Shown: positions 16,192 to 26,100 of the stretch, piece after piece
Layout: each line of letters opens with the position of its first letter
How positions within the stretch are numbered: position 1 is the stretch's first letter
Assembly (NCBI GenBank): GCA_013314755.1
Contig: JABUFA010000023.1
Coordinates: forward strand, 1 to 58,800
Origin: Chthonomonadia bacterium
GTDB taxonomy: Bacteria > Armatimonadota > HRBIN16
Length of the DNA stretch: 58,800 nt
Reading direction: 5' to 3'
Made by a program: the position numbers and the translations under genes
Notes under the pieces: generated by a model
Told to the model about the DNA's origin: nothing
Database searches by the model: none
Seen by the model: only the letters and a program-made list of their open reading frames with translations

Positions 16192-17982
16192 TCAGTTCGG
16201 CTGTGCCTGCAGCCACTCGTCCCAGTGCGTCACTCTTGAGAAAGCGAGCAGGTTGTAGCGCGTTTCGAACTCACTGGGGCGCGGCACGTAGATGGACAGT
16301 CCATGCGAACGGTTCACCCGGCGGTTGCTGTGCGCCTCGGCGATGACCGTCTGGGAGAGTGCGCTTTGCACACCGTTGATGGCATCGGTCAACGCCTGCG
16401 AGGCGGGCAGGCGGGCGCGCAACTGCTCCGTGTAGTCCCACAGGTCTTTGTAGGTATACTCGGCATAAGCCTGCGCGTTGTCGCGGGCGGCTGCGATGGC
16501 TACGCCGTTGCCCGGTGCAACCGAAAGCAGGACCTGCGCCAGCACGTCCACCTTCTGCGCGAGGTTATCCAGCTGGGCGGTGTCCAGCGCAGATTGCGTG
16601 ATATTATCCGTGCTATCAGGGTTAAAGTAGTTGATGGTCTGGGTCACGATTTGTGCGGCGAGGTCGCGTGCTGAGATAGCTGGGTTGGCAACGACCGGCG
16701 CGAGAATACGGTGGTAGGGGTAACCCGCCGCCGGAGGACTCTCCTCCGAACCCACAATGTAATCCGCGAGGTTGCGGATTTCGTAGGCGACCTCCAGCAT
16801 CTGCATCAGCGAGGCATCGAAGGCGACAACGTTCCACTTGTTTACGCCTGCCACGCTGAGCGCCAGGGGCAGCTCCCAGATGCGGATGTTGTTGCCCGTG
16901 TTGTCGTCGTAAGAGACGCCGCGCGCCAGAATGTTCAGCCGGTCGCGGTACGCTCGCCATCCCGCGCCGTGGTTCCAGATGACCAACATGTACTTGCGGG
17001 CCGGGAAGCTGCGCACGCCCCACTGCAGGAACTCGCGCAGGGTGGTGGAACTGCCCATGTCCACCCCAGACCCCATATCCACCAGCAGATTCGAGTTAAC
17101 TGTTGCCGTATCATTATCTTTTGTCACGTAGTAGCGGCGTGTGGTTCGCCAGTCGCCGTTACTGCTGTCGTAGCCCGCAATGCGCTTCCACTGCACCACG
17201 ATGTTCACGTCGGCGGTGGAACCCAGCTGTTCCATTTCGTTCATGTCGTCGATGCTATCTGGCTCCAGGTTGTTCGCCGCGTTCATGAATACCAGAATGG
17301 TCCATTCTCGGGTAACGGTCTGCACGCCTACGGGAATGCTTGCCTGCATCCCCAGGCTGTCCACTCGTGCGGTGACGGTGACATTGCCCGGAGCCAGCGC
17401 ACGCGCCACGCCGTCGGAGCCGACGTTGAGCACGCTGGCATCGTCCACGCTCCACTGCACCGAGGCTGTGGCAGGCAACAGCAGATACCTGCCCTGGAAG
17501 TCCACGCCCAGCACGGAGAGGGGCAGTATCTGTCCGGGCGTCAGGTTGACCACGTTCGGCAGAATGGCAAGCGAAACCGGCGTGCCCTCGGTGACGATAT
17601 TCAGGCGCAGAGGGGTGTCCGGCACTATCTGCAGGGTGATGTCGCCGGCGGCGATGGGCATGCCGGTGGCATCCTCGCTGGCATAAACGGCAACATGCAG
17701 GCGATAGATGCCCGCTTCCATCTGCGATGTCCACGCAGAGGATGGGCTGTCGGAGCGACGGAGCGTTACCTCCTGCAGAAGCTTTTGCGAATCGTAGAGG
17801 TTGAGGCGCACCGTGTGGGGCGCCTGGGCATCGCCTCGGTTGCCCGTCCAGGCCACTGTAAACACCAGATTGCCAGAGCCGTTGGGCGGCGGACCGTTGT
17901 CACTGCGGAACATGCCGCAAGCGGAAAGCATAAACGGAAGGACCAAAAGCAGGAACAGACTTTTCCGATAGCGTGCAATCAA
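16192..17982 (-). CDS. Clostripain-like (C11) lipoprotein with Ser at the catalytic Cys site
   Basis: A 596-residue lipoprotein. A hydrophobic signal ends in the lipobox LSAC (Cys near residue 21). A bacterial Ig-like (Big_2) segment around 135-215 is suggested by VNLTPGQILPLSV and ASVLNVGSDGVARALAPG. The C11 peptidase domain follows from about residue 225 with WTILVFMNAANNLE and the catalytic histidine in IWNHGAGW (H338). The usual DACLM cysteine motif reads FDASLMQMLEVAYE here (S391, codon TCG), which would abolish normal cysteine protease activity. The TTG start overlaps the previous stop and has a strong GAGGAGG site. Second gene of the operon. Confidence 0.8.
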   Translation of the reverse strand: MIARYRKSLFLLLVLPFMLSACGMFRSDNGPPPNGSGNLVFTVAWTGNRGDAQAPHTVRLNLYDSQKLLQEVTLRRSDSPSSAWTSQMEAGIYRLHVAVYASEDATGMPIAAGDITLQIVPDTPLRLNIVTEGTPVSLAILPNVVNLTPGQILPLSVLGVDFQGRYLLLPATASVQWSVDDASVLNVGSDGVARALAPGNVTVTARVDSLGMQASIPVGVQTVTREWTILVFMNAANNLEPDSIDDMNEMEQLGSTADVNIVVQWKRIAGYDSSNGDWRTTRRYYVTKDNDTATVNSNLLVDMGSGVDMGSSTTLREFLQWGVRSFPARKYMLVIWNHGAGWRAYRDRLNILARGVSYDDNTGNNIRIWELPLALSVAGVNKWNVVAFDASLMQMLEVAYEIRNLADYIVGSEESPPAAGYPYHRILAPVVANPAISARDLAAQIVTQTINYFNPDSTDNITQSALDTAQLDNLAQKVDVLAQVLLSVAPGNGVAIAAARDNAQAYAEYTYKDLWDYTEQLRARLPASQALTDAINGVQSALSQTVIAEAHSNRRVNRSHGLSIYVPRPSEFETRYNLLAFSRVTHWDEWLQAQPN

Positions 17983-18809
17983 GAGCCGAAAACCTCCTCA
18001 TGGTGCAGTTTGAATATATCGGCGAGAGCGACCGCCAGACCGTTTTGCTCGATAGGCGGGGCAATCCAGTGTGCCAGCTCCTTGACGGCGGGTTTGGCGT
18101 TGCCCATGGCGACCGCATATCCTGCCCACCTCAGCATGGGGATGTCGTTGTTGCCGTCGCCGATAGCCAGCACGCGCTCGCGGGGCACTCCCAGCTGATA
18201 CGCCAGCCGTTGCAGGGTGCGTGCCTTGTTCGCGCCGGGGTGCATGAACTCCAGATACTCATCATTGCTTTTGATGATGGTCAACCGCTCCCCGAATCGC
18301 TCACAGAACATCTCGCGCAGTTTGTCGGTTGTTTGGGGGGTATCAATCAGGATGAGCTTTGTCGGGGACTGTCCGCGGAAACGTGTGAGAGTGCCCACCG
18401 GCTCAATGATGGAGCCGGTGCGCTGGCGATACAGATGGGACCACTGGTTCTCCTGTTTTACATACAGATGGTCGTTCAGGTAGTAGTTCAGGTGATAGCC
18501 GTTCGTTTCGCAGAAGTCCACGATTTCGTCGGCGAAGCGGGCAGGCACGGTGAGGTGGAACCAGATGAAGCCGTCGCGCGGGTGCTTGATCATTGCGCCG
18601 TTGTAAGAGAGGATGGGTGCGTTCAGACCCGCCTCATGCCAGAAGCGTTCGGTCGCCGCGTGCATCCTGCCTGAAGCAATCACCACGTACCCGCCCCGTT
18701 TAGCGACGGCGTGCATCGCCCGCAGGTCAGCCGGTGAACAGCGGTTATGTTCGTCTGCCAGCGTTCCGTCCAGGTCAACGGCAACCAGGTCAAAAGGGAG
18801 TATGCTCAT
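17979..18809 (-). CDS. Cof-type HAD phosphatase
   Basis: A 276-residue HAD hydrolase of the Cof/Cof-like IIB group: the nucleophile motif VDLDGTLADE near residue 10, the threonine/serine motif ASGRMH near 45, a C2B cap domain in the middle with the Lys motif in HPGANKARTL near 195, and the final GDGNNDIPML near 218. Family members dephosphorylate sugar phosphates, flavin nucleotides and similar small molecules. Substrate unknown. A promoter lies at 18846-18875, and a GAGGAG site precedes ATG 18809. First gene of the five-gene operon ending at 12704. Confidence 0.85.
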   Translation of the reverse strand: MSILPFDLVAVDLDGTLADEHNRCSPADLRAMHAVAKRGGYVVIASGRMHAATERFWHEAGLNAPILSYNGAMIKHPRDGFIWFHLTVPARFADEIVDFCETNGYHLNYYLNDHLYVKQENQWSHLYRQRTGSIIEPVGTLTRFRGQSPTKLILIDTPQTTDKLREMFCERFGERLTIIKSNDEYLEFMHPGANKARTLQRLAYQLGVPRERVLAIGDGNNDIPMLRWAGYAVAMGNAKPAVKELAHWIAPPIEQNGLAVALADIFKLHHEEVFGS

Positions 18810-18845
18810 CTCTCCTCGTTCATGCATGTTGTTTGCCAGTAATAG

Positions 18846-18875
18846 AGGATACGCTTTTTGAGGGGTGGGTGTCAA
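18846..18875 (-). promoter_or_regulatory. Promoter of the Cof/clostripain/arginine operon
   Basis: On the minus strand TTGACA, an 18-base spacer and TATCCT, giving a start near 18839 and a leader of about 30 bases. Confidence 0.65.
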
Positions 18876-19045
18876 GCGGGAAGGGCGGGGGGGTAAATGC
18901 AAGAGAAAAGCTTATGCTCACGCTCGGCGTTTTTCCATCTTCAACAAGAATCGTCCTGCCTTCTGATGCTCCTCCTGCCTCCTTTGCGCTCATTATCAAA
19001 CACTCTCATTTTGAAACATATTTACCAAGACGCTTTGATAACGTG

Positions 19046-20709
19046 CTAAGACGGTTCGATAACGCGCCTGCCCATGACGTAGCGCCTGCCTCGCTTTTCG
19101 CCCATCGGTTCCAGCCATCCGCCCAAAACCAGGCGGCGAGCAATCAGTCGAGCCTGAACAGGTGACACGCCGAGCGATTCTTGGATGTCGTGGTTTTTTA
19201 TAAAGCCCTTTCGTTCAAGGACAGGCTGCAAAGCCGTAAACTCCGGCGGGGGTTGGATAATGGCTTTCTCCTGCTCTGTGACGATTTCATAAAAACGCCC
19301 TTTGGGTCTGGTGAGACGGACAATGCCTTTACGGATAAGGTCTTTGATGTCTCGACTGGCGGTGTAAATGTCCACGCCAACGAGTTTCTGGTAGACTCGG
19401 CTGGTGAATTGATTGCCGTGTTCACGAGCGTAAGCCAGCAACCGGATTTGATTGTGACTCAATCCTGTGCCCTCAAATTGCCGAAGCCATCGCATGGTTT
19501 CAGGGCGATAGACGGGCGTGTTGCGCAGAGTGACGACGAACCGCCCACCCTCCAAACGGAACTCTGGGGGATGCAGCCCCAGTCGTTCCATGACCTCAAA
19601 CATCCTTGGAATACCCTCACCCAACTCCCGCATGTAGCCGAATTCGGTTAGGACACGTACAATGCGAGGGTTTCGAGAAGCATGGACTCGTTCCTGGTTG
19701 CGCAACCGCTCCAAAGTGACGGGTTCCACCAGTTCGCCGGGACTCCATATCTCCATATGGTCATCAAAGAGATGGACTTCGATGCCAATCCCGGTCAGGC
19801 GATAATCCCGATGAGCGACGGCGTTGATAATAGCTTCCTGCCAGGCGAAGTTAGGGTACTCCAGCCGCTCTTCAAAAAACAGGTCCACCAGCTCCTGTCG
19901 TTCAGGAATGTAGGGCTGGATCTGCTCGTAGGTTTGCTGAATGAGTTTCACGAGGGGAGCTTCTATGTGGATGCGCTTCGTCACGTTCAGATTCGCCCCT
20001 GTCCGACGCTCTACCCCGCGCCAGCGGATGAATTCGATGCCGCACCGGGGATGCCATTTCGTCGGCTCTCTGCCGAAAAGAAGCAGGGCAGCCAAGGTCA
20101 AACGCAGTTGACCGTTGATCCTCTCCGCGAGTCGGTAGTGGAGGAGGGTTTCCTCATGCGGCAAGGTGAGCTTCGCTCGTCTCGCCAGCTCCTCGACCAG
20201 AGTAAGATCTACATCGCCTATGGTGGCATCGGGTAGGAACTGCATTTCAGTCGCCCTTTGCCGCCGGGAGGCTTTCATTGCTTCTATGTCTTTGGCAGGA
20301 AAGGGCAGATTTTGGGACCCAACACGCAACAGATAACGTCCGTCTACAAGCTGGTGTACATCAGGGCTCCAATCCGTCTCAAAAACCCAAATCCTTTGCT
20401 CCTCAAGAGAGATTTCACGAGCGCGGAAGTTCAGGCGGGGACGGATATAGTCGTTCAATTGCCTTTGAGCCTGCTGGAATTCGTAGCGCAAGGGAACGCC
20501 TGTCACAGCGCCATCATCTCCAATCCAGCAACAACAGTGCCTCCATCGGCGTTTGCCATCGCCACTAACGCTTCTGCAACATCCTGCAAAACCTCTTTCA
20601 CCGAACGAGGGCGGCTTTGTCCTGCTGAGCGGTCATAGCAACTCTTGCGCTCCAGAAATTGTCCTTCTTGCTGGTCTCTAAGCCATTCCCACGCATCAAA
20701 TGCTTGCAT
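19046..20709 (-). pseudogene. AlbA/RecG-like ATP-binding protein, frameshifted
   Basis: The product belongs to the AlbA_2 (Schlafen-like) plus HATPase_c_4 group often called RecG-like transcriptional regulators. The first part (20709 to about 20519) encodes GQFLERKSC and ALVAMANADGGTVVAGLE, then stops at 20503. The second part continues in another frame as DDGAVTGVPLRYEF, the ATPase-like region WQEAIINAVAHRDYR, LWSPGELVEPVT-like strands and winged helices at the C terminus. Adding one G near 20518 would restore GLEDDG and one uninterrupted protein of about 554 residues. The rest of the frame is intact, so this is a recent single-base loss or a sequencing error. Such proteins are common in defence and regulatory islands. 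Confidence 0.75.
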
Positions 20710-20748
20710 ATTTGAGCCATCCCCTGTAGCCTTGAACTTATACTCTTA

Positions 20749-21008
20749 TCACTCATTAAGCTTAACCACCCTCACCACTTCGTTCCCCCGAAAGTCTATC
20801 ACTTTCACGGCAATGCGCTGGTAGTTGCCAGGCTGGTAAGAGGAACGACACGGTGCTGCGCATGTGCTCGGAAGCTTTCAAGACAATCTGCATGTGGAGA
20901 ACCCTCTGCAGCTTCACCCGCACATCAGGGCGTGGGGAAGAACGCCAGACACATGTGGAAAGTCTTGCCCTCTCCGTCTGCGCCAGATGGTCTGCCCTTG
21001 CGTGCCAT
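20749..21008 (-). pseudogene. Decayed small gene behind a strong promoter
   Basis: ATG 21008, preceded by AGGTAGGCAGG and a near-consensus promoter, opens a frame MARKGRPSGADGEGKTFHM that stops after 27 codons. Reading continues sensibly in a second frame (VRVKLQRVLHMQIVLKASE) and a third (YQPGNYQRIAVKVIDFRGN, then NEVVRVVKL and stop at 20749). The three pieces together would make a protein of about 85-90 residues with at least two frameshifts. The C-terminal piece resembles the end of proteins linked to restriction-modification or helicase systems, but I cannot name the family. It sits just upstream of the frameshifted AlbA gene on the same strand. Confidence 0.45.
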
Positions 21009-21045
21009 ACCTGCCTACCTTTCGCCTCATGAACTGACGCTTTTG

Positions 21046-21074
21046 ATTATAAACTGTCGGACAGAGGAAGTCAA
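21046..21074 (-). promoter_or_regulatory. Near-consensus sigma-70 promoter
   Basis: On the minus strand TTGACT, a 17-base spacer and a perfect TATAAT, with predicted start near 21039. It drives the decayed small gene and possibly the AlbA gene downstream. Confidence 0.75.
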
Positions 21075-21109
21075 CGTGGAGGCAGCAGGAGGCTCATCAG
21101 ATGATAAAT

Positions 21110-21140
21110 CCCCCTCTCCAGGGGCAGACAGGAGAGGGGG
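21110..21140 (-). terminator. Hairpin after the prepilin gene
   Basis: Inverted arms CCCCCTCTCC / GGAGAGGGGG (10 bp) with an 11-base loop, followed on the minus strand by ATTTATC. It lies 14 bases after the prepilin stop and probably ends the lacI-prepilin transcript. Confidence 0.55.
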
Positions 21141-21153
21141 ACCTTCTCAGCGG

Positions 21154-21984
21154 TTAGTAGGGATACCAGCCTTCAGAAACCCACTGGGCGGGCAGACCGA
21201 CTGGCACGAAGATGTTCTTGTACCACATAATCTGTCCGCGTGCCATCGCCTTCGCGTGACCGTCTGCGAAGATAACGTTGGTGGTTCCGTTGTGGCGATA
21301 GCGCGGCATCATGCCACAGCCTGCCCAGGTCGCGTCGCCGTCGCCATCGTTAACCAGGTCGCAGTCGCGCTGGAGAGCGATTTCGGAGCCATCCCTCTGG
21401 GGTGGGCGTCCAATCCACTCGACCCAGTCCCACTCCCATGTGCCGAAGAAAACCCATCCCCAGTAGGCATCGTTGACGCCTTTCTCGGCGATGATGATTT
21501 TCTCGGCGGGGTTGTCAACCACGCTTTCATGGCTGACGCGATGGCGTGCGTCGGCGCGGTCGGTGGGATAACCCCAGAAGTCCGCGAACAGGTCATAGTG
21601 GCATCCATATTTTCCGCTCTGGTCGCGGTCTGGGAAAGAGGGACAGGCGTAGAGTCCATGCGTGCCCCAGCTGTATTCGACGGGCTGTCCGTTGAAAGTT
21701 TCTCGCCAGCGGTCGCCTGCCTTCACGTAGGGCCATATCAGACTGTACCACGCCTGATGGGGAACGCCGGTGCTGCCGCCGCCATACGCCGAGGGCGGAT
21801 AGTAGCCTTCGTAGTCCTGCATGTACATGGCGACGCCGAGACCGATTTGCTTGAGGTTGTTCAAACAGGTGATGGCTCGTGCCTTCTCACGCGCCTGAGA
21901 GAAGACGGGGAACAGGATCGCCGCCAGTATCGCGATTATCGCGATAACGACGAGCAGTTCGATAAGCGTAAATGCGCGTTTCAT
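21154..21984 (-). CDS. Prepilin-like DUF1559-type protein
   Basis: A 276-residue exported pseudopilin-like protein. The N terminus has a short basic leader and [18 protein letters not shown], with Ala where most type IV prepilins have Gly before the cleavage site. It continues with [16 protein letters not shown]. The C-terminal half contains [18 protein letters not shown], the H-X-G-X-DG motif typical of these proteins. The type II secretion/pilus machinery would insert it into the inner membrane, with the globular part outside. A strong GAAGGAGG site is present. It starts 18 bases after a LacI regulator gene and has no separate promoter, so the pair is one operon. Confidence 0.85.
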   Translation of the reverse strand: MKRAFTLIELLVVIAIIAILAAILFPVFSQAREKARAITCLNNLKQIGLGVAMYMQDYEGYYPPSAYGGGSTGVPHQAWYSLIWPYVKAGDRWRETFNGQPVEYSWGTHGLYACPSFPDRDQSGKYGCHYDLFADFWGYPTDRADARHRVSHESVVDNPAEKIIIAEKGVNDAYWGWVFFGTWEWDWVEWIGRPPQRDGSEIALQRDCDLVNDGDGDATWAGCGMMPRYRHNGTTNVIFADGHAKAMARGQIMWYKNIFVPVGLPAQWVSEGWYPY

Positions 21985-22002
21985 TGACAGAACCTCCTTC
22001 TG

Positions 22003-23076
22003 TTAAGCCGAATTATGGGTTGTGATGGGAACCAGACCGCGCAAAGCCTGCGTTTCCACCTCGGTCATCTCGGGAAGGTGGCGGAATATCCGGTGGGCAG
22101 GCTCGCTGTCACTCAGCAACGGCAGCACGAACTCCTTGGCGAGGAGAGAGCCCAGAGTGTTCAGGTCAATATGCTGGTGTGCATGGGCATGGCCAAAAGC
22201 CAGACGCAAGCCGGGCTGGCACTGCCCGCTGACGCCGAAATCACCCGGCTGTTCTCCGATGAACCTGCCATGCCGGGCAAGAGCGCGCTCCACGCCGTAC
22301 CAGCCTTCGTTATCCGCCGTGACGACGACAGCTGTCGGTTGCTGGCTGGGAGGCAGTCTCAGCCATATGTCCATCTGGCGCTCCGCGTCCTCAATGCTGT
22401 TGACGTTGCAAAAGACCATCTCGTCGGCGGGAGGCTGTCCACTGAGGGACCGCACCGCGTCCACAAAGCCCTGCAGGAGATGCAGGCGATAGGTCTCTTC
22501 CAGCGGATAACCCAGATAGGCGATGCGCCGATGCCCTAGTCCCCACAGGTGCTGAACTGCTGTGCGCATCATGCCCTCGTGGTCGAAGTCCACCTGATAC
22601 CACTCAGGATGGCATCGTTCGTGGCGCCCCTTGACCGCGAAGCGAACGCCGTGTCGCTGAAGATACTCGCCAAATCGTTCCATGCGGCGCTCGCTCCCCC
22701 ACAGCACGACCGCATCGGCACTGCGTGACTGCACGATGTCGTGGAGGCTCTGCTCAAACTCCTCTTCGTGGCTTACGACGTACACGTGCAGGCGGTAGCC
22801 TGCCTCCGCCAGCGCCTGCGCCAATCCCTCGATGCGCACGTACTCATTCTGCCAGTACAGGAGGGCAACGGTGTGCGTCTTGCCGGAGCGCAACATGCGT
22901 GCCGCCGCTTGCGGGCGATAGCCCATCTCCCGGGCGGCTGTGAGGATACGCTGTTGAGTTTGTTCCGATACCCACGGACCGCTCTTGCCGTTGAGCACTG
23001 CAGACACGAGGCTCGTGGACACGTTCAGCGCACGGGCTATGTCCTTCAGGCGTACTGGCTTTTGCATCGGTTTCAT
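22003..23076 (-). CDS. LacI family transcriptional regulator
   Basis: A 357-residue regulator. The helix-turn-helix is VRLKDIARALNVSTSLVSAVL near residues 8-28, the hinge helix is near residues 50-62 with PQAAARMLRSG, and a periplasmic-binding-like effector domain begins with KTHTVALLYWQNEY. The effector is unknown; a sugar is typical. The start is ambiguous among ATGs at 23097, 23076 and 23067. The first lies inside the operator-like repeats, close to the predicted transcription start, so 23076 or 23067 is preferred. It has its own promoter (23112-23140), with direct repeats just downstream suggesting autoregulation. The next gene is a prepilin. Confidence 0.85.
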   Translation of the reverse strand: MKPMQKPVRLKDIARALNVSTSLVSAVLNGKSGPWVSEQTQQRILTAAREMGYRPQAAARMLRSGKTHTVALLYWQNEYVRIEGLAQALAEAGYRLHVYVVSHEEEFEQSLHDIVQSRSADAVVLWGSERRMERFGEYLQRHGVRFAVKGRHERCHPEWYQVDFDHEGMMRTAVQHLWGLGHRRIAYLGYPLEETYRLHLLQGFVDAVRSLSGQPPADEMVFCNVNSIEDAERQMDIWLRLPPSQQPTAVVVTADNEGWYGVERALARHGRFIGEQPGDFGVSGQCQPGLRLAFGHAHAHQHIDLNTLGSLLAKEFVLPLLSDSEPAHRIFRHLPEMTEVETQALRGLVPITTHNSA

Positions 23077-23084
23077 CCAGGATG

Positions 23085-23108
23085 TATATCGTTCCACGTG
23101 TATCGTTC
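23085..23108. promoter_or_regulatory. Operator-like direct repeat before lacI
   Basis: The decamer T(A/G)TATCGTTC occurs twice, at 23085-23094 and 23099-23108, 14 bases apart and overlapping the predicted transcription start. This is a natural place for the LacI product to bind and repress itself. Binding is inferred only. Confidence 0.45.
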
Positions 23109-23111
23109 TAC

Positions 23112-23140
23112 ATTGTATCAGACGCGAAAAGTGGTGTCAA
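23112..23140 (-). promoter_or_regulatory. Promoter of the lacI-prepilin operon
   Basis: On the minus strand a perfect TTGACA, a 17-base spacer and TACAAT. It lies between the stop of the large hydrolase-like gene and lacI. Confidence 0.75.
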
Positions 23141-23189
23141 GGTTGCGGGGTAGCTTCTACCTCGAAAATCGTTCCCTCCCTGCCAGCCT

Positions 23190-26100
23190 CTACAGGAGAT
23201 ACCCTCCGCTACCTGTTTGCAGTCTCTGGCGCATCTGGCGTGCCTGCACATGGTAGCCCTCATGCAGGTACAACCAGTAGCGCAGGCGCACCGGTCGGGG
23301 TGGGCTGGCGATGAGCTCGATAACAGCGTGGGAGCGCGGCGATGCCTTCCCTCGCGGTTCGCCCCAGAAACCCTGCCTCACCCAGTTGCACCCCTCGTTT
23401 TGCATCACCAGCAGGGAAAGCGTTTCCGACAGGTTGCTGGGGTTAAACAGCGAGAGCACGGGCGGCACCCAGTCGCCCATCCGCCATCCGTAATGCACAA
23501 CCTCTCCCGCCACTTCCTGGGGCTTGTCGCCCAGACCGACGAAGTTGGGGAAGGTTTTGCTCCACCATCGGGCGGAGAAGCGTGCCTCCAGCGCAACCAG
23601 TTCGTTTGCACCAGTGCTCAGTGGCTCCGCCTGAACCGTTACCTCCACCAGAGGCAGTCCGGCAAACACGCGATACCGCTGGATTGCCCGCACCGATAAC
23701 GCGGCAGGGTCGGGGGTGACCTCCACCGTTACCCAGACCGGGTTTCGTTCGACTACCCGTACCTGTGCGCGTGTCTGCCGTTGCCAGCGAAAGCGGTCTT
23801 GCACAAACTGCGCGGTGTTGATGGCGGGGCGGGTTGGGTCGAACTGTCCAAACACACCAATGCCCACGCCGCCGGTGGAAGCAGACACCTCTCGCCCCGT
23901 GCGCTGCGAATAGAGGCGGGTGATGGTACCGCCGGCATCCTGCCTCCACTGCAGTTCCAGCACGCCGTTATCCACCAGCACCGAACCAGGCGCGACCTTG
24001 ACGCTGAGGCTTGTGGACGCCGGCGCGGTTGCAGGCAACAGGGAGAGTATGCCCGCTTCGGTTGCCGGCACAGGTTCCAGAGCAATCCAGTCCAGCGCGA
24101 AGTTACAGACACGCCGGTCGGTTCCCGTGCCCCGCTCGGCAGGCACATTCGCCCGTTCGAACACCAGCCTTACCTCCCGTGGCGCACTGGATGGGCGCGC
24201 TCGTCGCGGCATGTCCACAGAAAGAGTCTGCCAGCCGGGCACGAGGTCCTTTCGCGCGACAGGTCTGCCGTCGATAATCACCGTAACGCGGTTTTCCCAC
24301 ATCGCCTGACCGTACATCAGCAGGCGTGCGCCATCAGACATTCCTCCGGGCAGACGCAACACGGTCTCTTTCCCCTCACCGGGCAGCCACCGAATGGTCG
24401 CGTTTGCCCAGCTTTCCGCCTGAGCGTAACCGCGCACCAGCACCTGTTCGTCGCCCGGCGAGCCGATGTCCAGCCGCCACAGCTCGCGACCGGGTGGAAC
24501 GATGAAGTGCAGACGTGCCCCCTGGACGTAAGCGGGAAGTATCATGCCTGTGGGCAGACGCAGGAGATACTGTCGGTTGCGCAGGGCAGGGGGCAGGGTC
24601 ACACTGTGCGGCACTCCCCGCGCGTTTTCCAGCGAGGGCAGTATCACATGGGCGATTTCGTGTGCCTGCGTGCGGCGGAGACTGCGGGGCATCAGCGTGA
24701 CAGTTATCTCCCGGCTGTGCTGGTGCGTGCCCGCGCTGTCTCGCCAGCGCACAGTTAACGTCGCCCTGCGGGTGACCGGACCGGAGGTGAAGGGCAGGGG
24801 CAGGCGTATCTCGCGGCGCGCCCCATCCGGTATATCGCCGACTCTCATCTGGATTTGCCGTCTGGGGTTGGCATCCCAGCCCGTCAGCACCAGCTCCACG
24901 TCGCGGGCGGTTTCGCCCGGCACATCCAGCGCGGGATGCCACCAGCTCTGCTCACCGTGCGGCGTTATCGGCAGGTTCGCCACCACAAGCGAGGGGGAAT
25001 GAGAACTGATAGCGGCGGTCTGTACGTGCACCTGCGCGTTTCGCCCTACCATCAGCGGGCGCAGGAAGTAGGCGATGCGCTCTTTGCCCTGCGAGCGCGA
25101 CCGCACCTCCACGTACACGGTCTTCATCCCCCAGTCGGCAAAGGGCTTCACTTCCAGCGGTAACTGCACCGTCTTTTCCTGACCGGGCGTCAGGCGCAGG
25201 GTCACCGCCTCGCCATGCACGCTGGCGATTTTTGCCCCCACTTTCAGCGTTACCTCAACCGGGTCGATATGGATGTTTCGCACTTTAGCCTGCACACTGC
25301 CCTTAAAGCCCGGAAAGACCTGCCAGCCCTCCGTCTGAATCTGCACTGGTGAGCGCACCACCCCGTAAACGGCGACATAACGAACGGTCTGCGGCTCCTT
25401 AACCCATTTAACCATCTGGTCTATCTGCAGGGGCACGAAACGCCGCCCATCGCAGGTGATTGCCATGAACTCCGCAAACGGGTAGATGCCGGGGTCGTGC
25501 ACCACGGGAGGATGCAGTTTCAGCTGTCTGGGTGTGCCCGTGCGGTTTTCTACCAGAAGGAAGGTGGTATCGCCTGCGAGCAGATGTGCGCTCATGAGGT
25601 CAGGCTGGTCGGGTAGAACCCATGTCAATGTCTCTGCAGGGTCGTACAGGGAAGCAACGGGACTGTTTTGATTGTCGTACTGCAGGTTATAAAGCCACTC
25701 CCACCAGCGCGGGTCATCGGTGAAGATGCCGTTGACAATGATCAGGATACCGTTTTGTCCCCGCTCAGAGCGCACCACACACCGCACATCGCGAACCCAG
25801 CCATCTTCGTAATAGCTCTGCACAGTGCCGCGTCTCAAGGTAGTTCTGCGGCGATGCAGGGGAACCCGGAAGGTCTGTTTGGCACGCCCTAAGCCCGTGC
25901 TTTCGCACAGCCCCATCGGCTCCCAGTCCAGCTCACCCGGTTGACCGGGAGGCACGTTGGGAGTGCATATCTGGAGCCAGTCCAGCGCGAGGTTGCACAC
26001 GCGGTTTTCGGAGGGGAAACGCTGGGGGTCTATCTGCTGGGGCACATGTGCCTTCTCGAAGCGGAACTGCACCTCCAGCAGGCGCGAGCCGCCCACCACG

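Noticed and set aside
16711-18198. A 495-codon plus-strand frame
   Set aside because: Antisense to the clostripain-like and Cof-type genes; no ribosome site and protein-unlike composition.
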